From Tetrahymena elliotti 4EA (Eukaryota > Ciliophora > Oligohymenophorea > Hymenostomatida > Tetrahymenidae): a stretch of 64,000 bases of DNA. Shown piece by piece: positions 53,511-64,000 of this stretch; the first letter of the stretch is position 1, and every line of letters begins with the position of its first letter. The notes beneath the pieces were generated by a model that saw only the letters and a list, made by a program, of their open reading frames with translations, had not been told where the DNA came from and did no database searches. The DNA is taken from assembly GCA_000231825.2 (NCBI GenBank), contig JH720333.1, positions 230,374 to 294,373 of the forward strand, given 5' to 3'. The translations under genes and the position numbers were made by a program.

Positions 53511-54062
53511 ATGGCTGTCGAAATTTATTTAAACGTTTATGATATTACTAAAATGAATACCTTTATTGGTTGCCTAGGTTTAGGTTTATACCACACTGGT
53601 ATCTAAATTAACAATGTAGAATATAGATTTGGAGCTCACGATGATTATTACTCTGGTGTTTGCACCAACACTCCCAAGGATGGAATGGGAGTTTACAGAT
53701 TCAATAGAAGCATCTTTTTAGGAATGTGAGATCTTTCTTCTGAATAAATTGAAGAAATAATTAGTGATTTAGAAATTGATTATATAGGTAGATCTTACGA
53801 CATATTTAAGAAAAACTGCAATCACTTCTCTGATGAACTCAGCAAGAAATTACTTGGCAAACCAATCCCTAGATTCGTCTTTAATGTTTCTAACTTTCTC
53901 AGCTTCGCTAGATGCATTGTTAGCAAAAAAATAATTAAAGGAGGCTTTGATACTGCTGATAGATAAGAAAAAGATAGCTTATTTTTAGGCAAGAAAAGAA
54001 TCGAATGTAAGAAAACACACGATGTAGAAATGAGCCTTATCCAAAGCTAATACTCTTATTGA
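53511..54062 (+). CDS. DeSI-like PPPDE cysteine protease with one in-frame TGA
   Basis: One continuous frame of 184 codons ends with TGA at 54060-54062, but codon 73 (53727-53729) is also TGA. Both sides match human DESI2. Upstream are GLGLYHTGIQINNVEYRFGA and SIFLGM; downstream are DLSSEQIEEIISDLEIDY and KKNCNHFSDELSKKLLGK followed by PIPRF. The predicted catalytic pair, His28 (YHTG) and Cys103 (NCNHF), is intact. PPPDE/DeSI enzymes are papain-like deSUMOylating, deubiquitinating or depalmitoylating proteases. The alignment to DESI2 across the TGA has no gap; the TGA falls where the family usually has Thr. Possible explanations are selenocysteine, stop readthrough, a 39-nt in-phase intron (GTGAGATC...AATTAG), a recent nonsense mutation or a sequence error. 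Codon use (CTC, AAC, GTC) suggests an expressed gene. Confidence 0.8.
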
Positions 54063-56083
54063 ATTAACAAAAATCCATCTATTTTCATTACTACTACTGC
54101 TACATGACAAAAATAAAATAGCAGAAATAAATTTTCATTAAGATTTTTAAGCTGCCTACCAAATTGTTTTTGATGGCATAATACTATTAATCTAGTTTAT
54201 TTTCGAGCTTTCAATCAGAATAATCTATTTTAGTCTTAGACTAAGAATTTTTACGAGAAACATTCCAAAAAATAGATTAAATAATTGAATTATTTATATA
54301 CTCTTAATAAAATCCTAAAATCTCACATTACCTTCTCACCTAAAACTATCTTAAAATTAACTAACTCATCATTCAAAAACCAAAACCTTCTTTTATATTT
54401 ATAACCTCAAGACATACTAATTTGTACTCTAGCCACTTAATAACCAAAAATGCACTTTAAACATTTTTTATAACTAATTAAATTACTTTCAATATATAAC
54501 CATGATTAAACCTAAAATTAACCTTAATACATTAATATAGAATATCTATCTCAAAACGAAAAAATTTATTTATTTAATTTTATATCTGTACATATTAAAT
54601 GATAACTCTTTAATCGTTCATATTCACACTTTCACTATCCATGTAAAATTTCAAAATATTTATTTTAAATTAAGAATGATTTGATATGAAAACTCTTTTG
54701 TTTACTTTTAAAGTTATCCAAGAATCACATTATTGCGTAAGCAAATTAGTATATAAAAAATGTAATTTGCTTACTCAAAATCAAAGCATGATATCTTTCT
54801 TCAATACATAATATAAACTATGAAGAAATATTAGTCTTTTAAGATGAAATAATATAACAATAAATATATAAAATCAAATAGGTTATGATGATACTGTTCT
54901 AAAAAGAGGATGCACAAAAACAAATAAGATTCTAATTCTATACTAGAAAACTAAATATAATTTTTGAATTATTTCTAATCACTATTACTAAATTTATTTA
55001 AATTTTTAAATTATTCTAAATAATTAATAAATTTTTTTACTTTTAATTCCTAATACAAATAATAAAAAATAAGTTAATCACTATCAAATAGAGATTCTTT
55101 TGTTTAATATTAATTATTTATAAAAAAAGATATGCTTAATATATTCTATTATAAAAATTTGATGATTGTAATCATAGTGTCAGATAAAGTTAAACATATT
55201 ATTAAAAAAAATAGAAAAATATTTCTTAAAGTACTCATACAAAAATCAGCAATAAAATATTATAGCTTTAGTTTTTTTATTTGAACCTTAAAAAATATTT
55301 AATTTCTTTATTAATCTAACCTTATAAAATATTTACTTGTCTAAACAAATTTTAATTTAAAAAAAATTATTTTGATTTATTTTTTTGAAGATTAACTCAA
55401 TTATTTTTCTTAATTTTGCTTTACTAATTCTTAATCTATTTGATGATTGTTAAATTGAAAATATTATGTAAAATTTACAAAAAAAATTGATAAATTAGTT
55501 CTTTAAAAATAATGAAACTAAACTTACAAGGAAAAAATTAAAGTGTGTTAGCATAAATAAAAATAGGTTAGATGCTTAATACTATTAAATCATTTATCAA
55601 ATTAAAGTGTAATTTAGAGTTGATTTAATTTTTTTTATCTAACTTTTATAACAATTTTTTTGTAAATTTTTAAAAATAATCAAAATTTTATTTTGTAATG
55701 ATTTTGTTGCTAAAATATTATACATAATAGTTTAAAAGTAATAGGTTTATCTGAATTTAATTAACTTAATAATTATTTATCTAAAATTTAAAAAAATATA
55801 AGAGTAGATAAGATAAAAATCTTTTTATTGCTTTTAAAATATTAACTTAACCATTTAAATTCTGAAAAATATTTTTTAATTTTTTAAAAAAGTAAAAGAT
55901 TTAATATGAATATTTTTATTGTATCTTTTTAGTATCTTTGTATGAATCTTAGCATTGAGTAATCAATTATATAAATTATTTAAAAATCAGCCAACAAAAC
56001 CATTCAATCTTTTTTATAAAAATCCGCAAAAATTAATTAATTATAAAAAACATAATTAGTTGAATAACAAAAAAAGTAATAAA
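54063..56083. other. Intergenic, AT-rich
   Basis: About 2 kb. The first 120 bases, the 3' UTR of the DeSI-like gene, can be drawn as a SECIS-like hairpin (see findings). The rest is AT-rich without a recognisable gene. Confidence 0.45.
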
Positions 56084-58234
56084 ATGATCAAAAATAGCTA
56101 AAGTACACTTTAAATGCCTGTCAATCATACCAACTAATTATCAAATAGTAAAAGGTTGCTGGAAAAGCAAAATTCTCAAATAATTTAAAGAGTAAAAGTT
56201 ATTGGAGAAAGGTAAGATATTTCTACTTGCACTGTTCAGCTAGAATAAACAATCAAGCCTATTTCTTTTAGGCAAACTAGCTAGATTAAATTTGAGGGCT
56301 CTAAGTTAGCATCTGCTTAAAGCTAGAACTCAACTCCTAAGAATCATATTAAGGGGGAAGGCCGTAACTCTCAGCAGGTAGGTTTAAGATAGTATTCATT
56401 AGACCAACCTAAAATTACATTCATTGATTTAAGAAGCCAAGCAATGGTTTAAAAAAATGATTCCTATTTCAATAAAGAAAGTCAAAGAAAATTGTAATAG
56501 AATCCCTCCAACAACCTCTTTCGTCTCAGATAAAATTCAAACTGGTTCTGTTAAAAACCATCTATTGGCTAGCCAAAAACAGAAAAAATAACAGGTAAAA
56601 AGGATTTCTCCAAAAAAATTTAGGAAACACAAACTCCAACAAGTAGAGGTGCTTGCTTTGATAAATCCAATTTCAATAATGCTAATTTGGAATTTCTAGC
56701 TAAACAAAAATCTGAAGAAAGCTAATAAAACCCATAAAACTTTGGTTAACTATGCAGCTAAACCATTTTTTTTAACAAAAATGACAATCAAATAAATAAT
56801 TAAAAGCTAATTAATAACAAAAACAACAATATTTTTAGCTAAATAAATTCTAGCAAGTAGAACTACTTTCAAATTGCTTAGAAGAAAAATGAAAATCTTT
56901 AAAATAAATTAAATTAAAATCAACAACAAGAGAATTTTTAATAAAGATTAGCTGCTGCTACTAAAAAGTAAAACCAAGTTAATAAAGTCAACAATGTTTA
57001 CTCATATGAATAAAATAATCTGAAGAACAAAAACGAAGAATTAAAAAAGATAATAATTAATTAATACTAATAATAGCTTTTAAATTAGCAATAAAAATAA
57101 AGTATTCCTAATTCTAAGCAAAATATTAGCAACAAATAAATTCAATCCTAATATTTCTTGAATAAAACTTCCTTAAAAACCTTAAAGACTAGTCACTCTT
57201 AAAGTGAATTAGAATTGCCTGCTGAACACCTCTAAAAAGATAAAGATGAAGGAAAGAAAATCTAATTAAATTCTAACACAAATATTAATGAACAGCAAAA
57301 CAATAATAATTTTTACTAAAAAATAAACTCAATGACTGATCACACAGTAACTCAATCAGTTTAAAGACAAAAATATTTTGAAATAAGAAATTAGAGCAAA
57401 GAGTTGCCAAAATATTAAAAACAGGCAAAAACCTTAGATTAATAATAATTGCTAAATGTAACAAATATCATAGAAGCCGATGAGCCTATTTAATCTAGTG
57501 GAAAATTTAATTACATATCTCCTATCATAAAAAATAAATAAAGAAATTCACCAAAAGGTAGATAAACTCACTCTTCTTAACAATCTTATGACTAAATAAA
57601 GATATGGCAGAGTTCTGAGAAATGTTCCAAAAATTCTAACGACCAAAGTATTATTAGAAATTTAGAACCAATAATTCGACCTAAAATCAATGCAGAAGTA
57701 TAAAAAAGAGAAGATTTTATCAAGCTTTACACAAAGAGATACAAAAACTATCCTTAACTAAGTCCCAATCAAGAAAAAATGAGTGACTAAGAAATTTAGA
57801 ATTTGGTTTTAGATGTATTCTTTAATTCAAATAAAAATTAATCTCCTCCTTGCACATAAACTTCAATATAGTTAGAAAGTAAGTAATATAATTATGTAAA
57901 TGCAAGCAAAGTTGATTAACATAAATTAAATGATCAAGAAGATAAATAAACTCCTATAAATATCTTGAGTACAGATAGTGGAAATGCAAACATGAGCACT
58001 CTAAAAAATAATAAATAAATGACTATCAAAGAAAAATATATGGATGTAAATATTCCTTACTAAGTAGCCATGATGTAAATCAATTCTTACAATTCTTGTA
58101 ATTCAGTCAAAGGATATTTGAGTAAAGAATCAACTCAAATAAAAAAAAAAATTAACAACATTTTCTTCTCAGATACTAAAGACCACAAATAATTTATAAA
58201 ATCTTTTTTCCAAGAAACAAATAACATGATTTGA
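56084..58234 (+). CDS. Single-exon Asn/Gln-rich protein, unknown function
   Basis: One uninterrupted frame of 716 residues with TAA/TAG as Gln, from ATG to TGA. Composition is dominated by Asn, Gln, Lys and Ser, with short basic patches and no predicted membrane segment. A short ordered-looking stretch lies near the C terminus (REDFIKLYTKRYKNYPQLSP, about residues 543-562), followed by EKMSDQEIQNLVLDVFFNSN. This might be a small folded element, but I do not recognise it. Length of the open frame, absence of any internal TGA and the Pro/Ser/Thr spread support a real gene. Function unknown. Confidence 0.75.
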
Positions 58235-58882
58235 TTCTTTTATCTCTAATTCATTCAGTTGATAAGATCATAAAAATTAATAAAATTGAAATTAAATATA
58301 AATTTTGTATTAAAAATATAATTTGTATTACAATATTCATTCTAAAATAAATTTAATTATTCTATTTGGCTTATTTTTATTATTTCTATATTCTTTTTTT
58401 AATCAATTTATCTCATCATCTAATTCAACTCTCCTAGATTGAATTAAGAAATTATGTAATCATTTATTTTTCTTTTAATAAAAGGTTTATTTATCTTATA
58501 TATATATATATGTAGTACCCTAAGGTACTGCCTTTTTCAAGGTTACATACACAAATAATAACGAATTATTTATTTTTTTAATCTTTTATTTATCTTATCA
58601 AAACTTTTTTTGAAATTAAAAGATGAATAAAATTTAAAAAATAAATTTCCATAGAATAACATATTATTATTTCTTATGTCATTTACTTTTTTTATTTTTA
58701 GAGGTTAATTTTATTTAATCTAAGAAATCCAATTATGATCTAAAGTAAAAGAAATTAATTTAATCAGCAAATATAAAAAAATCAAAAATAATAAGTATTA
58801 ATAAAACTATCAGGATTTTTATTAGTTAATAATACAAAAATATATTTGAATTAATTTACATGTTTAATTTATATAGTTAATT
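58235..58882. other. Convergent 3' spacer with a strong hairpin
   Basis: Lies between the tails of a plus-strand and a minus-strand gene. After a TA dinucleotide run it contains an 8-bp stem at 58512-58531: AGTACC and GGTACT flank the loop CTAA, extended by a T-G wobble and a G-C pair. No gene seen. Confidence 0.55.
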
Positions 58883-60867
58883 TCACCAATTTTATCTCAT
58901 ATCTATACATCTACTGACAATAATTTAATTTAGTCTTTCATTTTCATTGGCTAAGAATTTGCAACGATTTTCCATTTCTTAGAAAACTCTTACAGAATCT
59001 ATTTCGGCCATAGAACGCCAATGTTGAACTTCTTCATTTTTTTCATGAGAAAGTATCAACAATCTTTGCTCCAAATTTTAAATGTATTATTGCATTTTGA
59101 TTGTTTCTTATTCTATTTGCTTGTAAGGTACTGGAGGTAATTATGCTTACAGTTATTTCATTTACTATTCTAAGTCTAGAACAATTTATTTAGAATTCTA
59201 TATTTCTTGATTTAAAAAATTATTTCTTTGTTCCAAATTGATATTTTTTTATATTTAATTTTAAAGTTCCTCCTGGGTATCTTCATATAACTATAATTTT
59301 TCTTATGAATCAGTGTAGAATGCTGACATGTTTTCCATCTTTTATTTTATTTCATTTACTTCTCTTTGCCTTTCTGCCAATTATAAATTTTATTCCTCTA
59401 CTTCTACATCTTTTTTTTCGCAAACTTCCACTAATTTCTCTTGCTCGTCTTTTAAATTTTCTATAACATACTCTAGTTCTCTCACCTTACTCTCTAGTTT
59501 TTCTTCAATTAAAAAGTCATTAAAATTAAATAGTATAAAATTTCTATTAAGTTAAGAAAGAAATTTATTTCAAAATGAGTGATTCATTTAAAAAAAAGAA
59601 AGATAAATCATGGTTATTCATTAAATGAAAAATATTTACAATTTTTTTTAAGCAAGTCTTCATTTACAGATTTTTAAGTATCTATGTCTATATTTTTTGT
59701 TTTAACTTCATTATTAAGTTTATTTATTTATGATTCAAGGTCTTCTATTTAACGCATAAACTTTTCTCTCATTTTATCATGTTCGTCATTACTGACATAT
59801 TAATCTTTATTTTGGTATTTTTAAGTGTCTTATAAATTAGCACTTCTTTCGTTTTCTTTATTCAAGCTTTCATTTCTGTGGTGGTAAGAATAGTCTTAAG
59901 AAGAGTTCTTTTGTCTTCTAAAATTACTTTGGAAAATTGTCATATTATTATCAGGAAATAGAGCTTAATGCTGTTCCTTTCTATTTTCTTAAACATTAAA
60001 TCTTCCAGTAGTAGAAGATGAGAAAATTTATTACTGAGTTTATTCTTATTTAATATTTTCAACAGGTATGTATTGAATGGTTTTTATTTCTTATTACTAT
60101 TACCTCTCACTTAAAAAATTAGAAACAACTTATGTGTTTTTGTATGGGGACTACACATATTAAACTTCATTACGAGCCTATGGAGATGCTATAATGATAG
60201 GTTAATTTTGAATTACAGGAATCTATTATTAGAAATTTTGTGGTTACTAATTAATGATTGTTTCATATCTTATCGGTTATGGAGAGAAATTTTATGACAT
60301 CTCTTAAGGTAAGACTGGCTAATCTTAATCTACTTATATTTTCCTTGGTACTTTATATACTGGTCTATTAATTATGTTTGAAAACTGTTAACTAACTTGA
60401 TAAGAATTTTATGTGGCAGTTGGTAAAATATTAGAGTAAGTCACAGGAATTATCTATGCATTCATATTGGTAATACCTTGAGGAATTTAATTGTTACTTG
60501 GTAAAAAATTTGTATCTGACTATGCAAATGTTCTATTTGAAGGAGGTGTTGAAGGCCTCATATTTAAATTAGAAATATTATTGTTACTTTATATTTCAAA
60601 TTATGTATTTTGTTGTGTTAAAGCTGTATTTTATCTAGGGAGAGTCAGTAAATTTGTTTAAGGACTTTAAGATCTTATTGTTACAGGGTTTGGTATGTTA
60701 TTAGTATATCTATTTTTCAAGCTTTCTATTTGCTACTGCTATTTTTAATTCTATTCCTATAATCTTTACAATGTTTCCTATTATTATCTAATAATAAAAG
60801 AGCTTGGAACTGGTTAACCAATACTAACAGGGAGTATTTAATTTTAACTAGGAATATAGTTACTCAT
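58883..60867 (-). CDS. Coiled-coil protein with Gln-rich N-terminal half
   Basis: Two exons on the minus strand, 60867-59640 and 59502-58883, join in phase 1; 615 residues ending in TGA. The first ~310 residues are Gln/Asn/Pro-rich (MSNYIPSQNQILPVSIGQPV at the start; RPSTPPSNRTF), with repeated I-P/Q-P phrases. From about residue 355 to the end it is a long coiled coil: REKFMRQIEDLESQINKLNN before the intron and KLESKVRELEYVIENLKDEQ after it. Near the C terminus is a less repetitive segment (HWRSMAEIDS, RCKFLANENERLNQII). The polyQ-type front plus coiled coil suggests a structural or basal-body/cytoskeletal scaffold; that is inference. It is divergent with the next gene. Confidence 0.8.
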
Positions 60868-61452
60868 TCAAATAAAGTAATTTTAAATATATTGCTTAAA
60901 TCTATTTTAATTAATTGGTTGAGTGAAGTGTTCAAAGATTTTGTTTAAAAATAACTTTTTTATATAAAAATATACAGTTTTGATAATATCACCAATAAAT
61001 ATTTTTTATTTTTAAAAGATCCGCTATCTTTAACTATCTATTAAATCAAATTATTTTTTTCAAACTTTTAACAAATAAATTTAATTGAAATTATATAAAT
61101 TTTTTTGTAGGTATAACATTTATTAATTAGCAGTCAGTCATCTAGTTTATCATTTAATCTATCAAAAAAACATATAATAATCAATATACCAAAGGAATTT
61201 CTATAAAATAATGATTATATTTCTAAACAATTTTGTTCATCGTTTAATTAATTATGAATTAAATGTATTTATTGCTTATTCAATTTTTATTACTGTAAAA
61301 TACTTAACTCATTTAATTTATTTTTTAATAAAAAAACAGACCAATTATAGATAATTCCATAAATGCAATAATAAAATAACAAGCAAGCAAATAATATTTC
61401 TAACATTTCGCTTCTAATTGGAAACTTTGATCCTTAAAATGTTAATTTTTAA
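60868..61452. other. Divergent promoter spacer
   Basis: 585 bases between the starts of the minus-strand coiled-coil gene and the plus-strand 270-residue gene, so it should hold both promoters. AT-rich; no motif stands out. Confidence 0.5.
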
Positions 61453-62265
61453 ATGAATGCTGATTTATTTTTTGATGATTCGCATTTGGATTAAATATCT
61501 TAAGAAATAAAATAATCTATCTAATAAGATGAATAAGTTTACAATAATAAAGTAGTTTTAAAGTTGGATTTACTTAATTCTAATGAAAGGGAGGAAGTAA
61601 AGTAAATACTATTAAAATTAATCAATCTGTCTAAATAGAATAGCAAAATTAGTTTATTTTCCTTGCTTAGTGTTGATATTTCTATTTATGAATCTTCCAC
61701 TGAAAATAGTCTTTATTTAGTTACTAATTTTATAGATGATATCCATATCATGATATAAGATATCAGAAAAATATTTTGTGATGCAAAGAATAAATCCGAA
61801 GATGCATTTTTAAAATTCTAATTATAGTTAAGTAATAAGCTTAAAGATTATGAAAATGAAATTTATAGTTCCATGTATTACTTGATGTAGTCAAGTTCTA
61901 TTAGCCTTTAAATGAAAAGAGATTGCAAAACAAATACTTAATTAATGAATGTATTAGGATTGGGCTAAGAAGAATAATTAAAAATCGCTTTTTCTAAAAT
62001 TAAAAATATTAATTTAAATCTAAAATTTAAATCTTTTGCTGACATTCCTAATAAATCTAATTTTTTATCATGGGTATTCTAACTTCAAAAAGCTAGATAC
62101 GATGATGAAGAGATTTAGCTTCTAAAGCAGTTAACTAAATATATATCAGATTAAATCTCCTTTAGATGTATTTTTAGAGAATCTCTAACAACTGTTCTCA
62201 TATCAACCTCCCTTCAAGGATTATTTAATTATATCTAAGAAAAAGAAATTAATGTTTAAAAATGA
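61453..62265 (+). CDS. Hypothetical protein, 270 residues
   Basis: Single exon from ATG to TGA with TAA/TAG as Gln. It starts MNADLFFDDSHLDQISQEIK. Unlike its Asn/Gln-rich neighbours it has a mixed, mostly helical composition with regularly spaced Leu/Ile (KLDLLNSNEREEVKQILLKL, LVTNFIDDIHIMIQDIRKIF, LKQLTKYISDQISF), suggesting a folded helical-repeat or coiled-coil protein. No membrane segment and no motif I recognise. The frame is well supported by length, but the function is unknown. Confidence 0.75.
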
Positions 62266-62961
62266 ATAATCGACTGAGAAAATGTTGGAATATTTAAAAT
62301 TTATTTATTATTTAGTAATAAGTTTCTATATTAATATAATAAAATGATTTTTTGTTTGATTTTAATTTAATTCAAAGCCTGTGTTTGCATTTTAAATTTT
62401 ATATATTTTAAAATCAAGATAAAAAAGCTCATTTTGATAAAGAATAATTAGAATATTTAAAAAATTCAATAATTTGTTTTTTGATAAAATGAAACAAATA
62501 ATTAAATAATAAATTTTATGCTCATTAAAATAATTATGTAAAGATAAAATCCATTTTAATTTTAATTTTATTCCACAATTAAAATAATTTTAACACTAAT
62601 TTTTGCTATGTTTTTTGTTATTAATATGAGATAAAATATTTCGCTTTATTAAAAATTTTTACTTTTTTAGAAAAAAATTTAATTTTGATTCATTCGGAGC
62701 AAAAATTAGAAATAGAAGTATCAAAAGCATATTAGAAAGTAGATCTTTGATGAGTTGAGTAGTAATTAACTTATAAATTTTTCAATTAAAAGAAAAGAAG
62801 ATTTAGTGTTTTTGATAAATTTTTGATTTAGCCAAAATATATCTTGAATAAAGCCAAATTTATATATATATTTTAATAGCATTAAAAATTAATTAAATAA
62901 AGAAAGCAAATATTAAATAGAATTTCACATATATCAAGTTTATATTAGCATAGGTTATAAA
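62266..62961. other. Intergenic, AT-rich
   Basis: Spacer upstream of the helicase gene. No gene or repeat seen. Confidence 0.5.
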
Positions 62962-64000
62962 ATGGGTAAAGATTATCATAAAAAGGGAAAGTTTGCTAAG
63001 CAAAACAAGGAAAAAATTGTTAAGTAAGACAAGGAAATTAATGTTATTGAAGATGAAGAAAAGAAATCTAAGAAAAAGAAAGGTGGTGGTTTCGAATCCA
63101 TGAATTTGTGTTATCCTGTCTATAAAGCTATTAAAACTAGAGGTTTCAATATGCCTACTCCCATTCAAAGAAAGGCTATTCCTCTTATTCTTGAAGGCAG
63201 AGACGTTGTTGCTTGCTCCAGAACTGGTTCTGGTAAAACTGCTGCTTTTATTATTCCTTTAATTAATAAATTACAAAATCACTCAAGAATTGTTGGTGCC
63301 AGAGCTTTAATTGTCGTTCCTACTAGAGAATTGGCTTTACAAGTAAAAAAATATTCAATTTTTTAATTTTTAAAGCTTTTTCATATAAAATAAATTATTT
63401 TTTAATCATTTTATGATGCTAATTTAAAATTAAATGCTTTATTTATTATTATTTAGATTGCTTCTGTCTTGAAAACATTTATTAAGTTCACTGACTTGAC
63501 CTATACTTTGATTGTTGGTGGTCATGGTTTAGAAGGTTAATTCGAAAGTTTAGCTTCCAATCCTGATATTATTATTGCTACTCCTGGTAGACTTAGTTAG
63601 TTGATAGTAAAATAAACGCATTGAAGAAATAATATTAAGATTATTTAATTAAATAATTTAGGATGAAACTGATTTGTCTTTGAATAAAGTAGAGTTCTTA
63701 ATTTTTGATGAGTGTGATTATTTGTTTGAAATGGGTTTCGCTGATTAAATGAAGGTAAAATAGTAAACAAAGTCTAAGAATTAATCTTAAATATGTTAAT
63801 AAAATAATAGACCATCTTAAAAAGAGTCAGTCAATAAAGATAAACACTTATGTTTTCTGCTACGATTCCAGAAGAATTGTCATCATTTGCAAGAGCTGGT
63901 TTGAAAGAATATGTCTTTGTTAAGTTAGATTCTGAATTTACTATTAATGAGAATATTACTCTTAATTTCATTCTTACTCGTAACAATGAAAAGATAGCTT
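62962..64000 (+). CDS. DBP10/DDX54-type RNA helicase, 5' part, truncated by the right edge
   Basis: Exons 62962-63342, 63457-63606, 63662-63754 and 63811 to the window end, all in phase; about 271 residues are visible. The motif order is that of a DEAD-box core: GGGFESMNL upstream, Q motif ([14 protein letters not shown]), motif I SRTGSGKT, Ia [10 protein letters not shown], Ib TPGRL, motif II DECD, motif III SAT. The pieces [35 protein letters not shown] and FEMGFADQM resemble DDX54/Dbp10 ([43 protein letters not shown]). Dbp10 acts in 60S ribosomal subunit assembly in the nucleolus. The N terminus is Lys-rich, as expected for a nucleolar protein. Motif II reads DECD rather than the DEAD usual for this subfamily. 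The C-terminal RecA domain and tail lie outside the window. Confidence 0.9.

Noticed and set aside
59328..59555. Plus-strand Ser/Phe-rich ORF
   Set aside because: Antisense of the coiled-coil exon on the minus strand; the Ser/Phe repeats mirror Glu/Lys codons.
62893..63168. Minus-strand ORF of 91 residues
   Set aside because: Antisense of the N-terminal exon of the helicase, which has clear DEAD-box motifs on the plus strand.
1..64000. tRNA, rRNA, CRISPR, transposon or integrated virus
   Set aside because: No TTC-loop box, rRNA-like block, regular spaced repeat, transposase or viral gene was seen on either strand, though small RNAs could escape a reading by eye.

Overview
The window looks like macronuclear DNA of a ciliate, most likely Tetrahymena or a close relative. 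It is extremely AT-rich. Every recognisable gene reads well only if TAA and TAG are glutamine and TGA is the sole stop. Introns are small, AT-rich and run GTA...TAG, and long gene-poor spacers separate single genes. Standard-code ORFs are therefore mostly fragments. I rebuilt the gene models by hand from splice sites, reading phase and protein-family similarity. No tRNA, rRNA, CRISPR array, insertion sequence or telomere was seen.

Left part (1-18.2 kb): the 5' part of a secreted or membrane protein gene (minus strand, running off the left edge), a RAMP4/SERP1-like ER tail-anchored protein, a nine-exon MO25 (CAB39) scaffold gene, a CIMIP2/FAM166-like ciliary microtubule inner protein (minus) and a small N-myristoylation-type protein starting MGC (minus). 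Two spacers of nearly 5 kb flank the last gene; one holds scattered coding-like fragments that may be a decayed gene.

Middle (22.9-44.2 kb): a CFAP97/Hemingway-domain protein with a very long acidic Asn/Gln tail, then a 16-exon gene of about 10.3 kb for the alveolate-type guanylyl cyclase. That protein fuses a P4-ATPase-like half to an adenylyl-cyclase-like half with two six-helix cassettes and two cyclase domains. A large Asn/Gln-rich coiled-coil protein follows.

Right part (44.9-64 kb): RRP9 (U3 snoRNP WD40 protein), a cytoskeletal-type protein with F-x-P-x-[IVL]-N repeats, a DeSI-like PPPDE protease whose frame is interrupted by one TGA, a single-exon Asn/Gln-rich protein, a coiled-coil protein (minus), a 270-residue unknown protein and the 5' part of a DBP10/DDX54-type helicase that runs off the right edge.

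Themes are cilia and cytoskeleton (CIMIP2-like, CFAP97, repeat protein), cGMP signalling (guanylyl cyclase), kinase scaffolding (MO25) and ribosome biogenesis (RRP9, DBP10). Nothing suggests operons; each gene has its own spacer. The observations most worth checking are the in-frame TGA in the DeSI gene, the altered catalytic motifs in the cyclase ATPase half and the possible broken gene in the 13-15 kb spacer.
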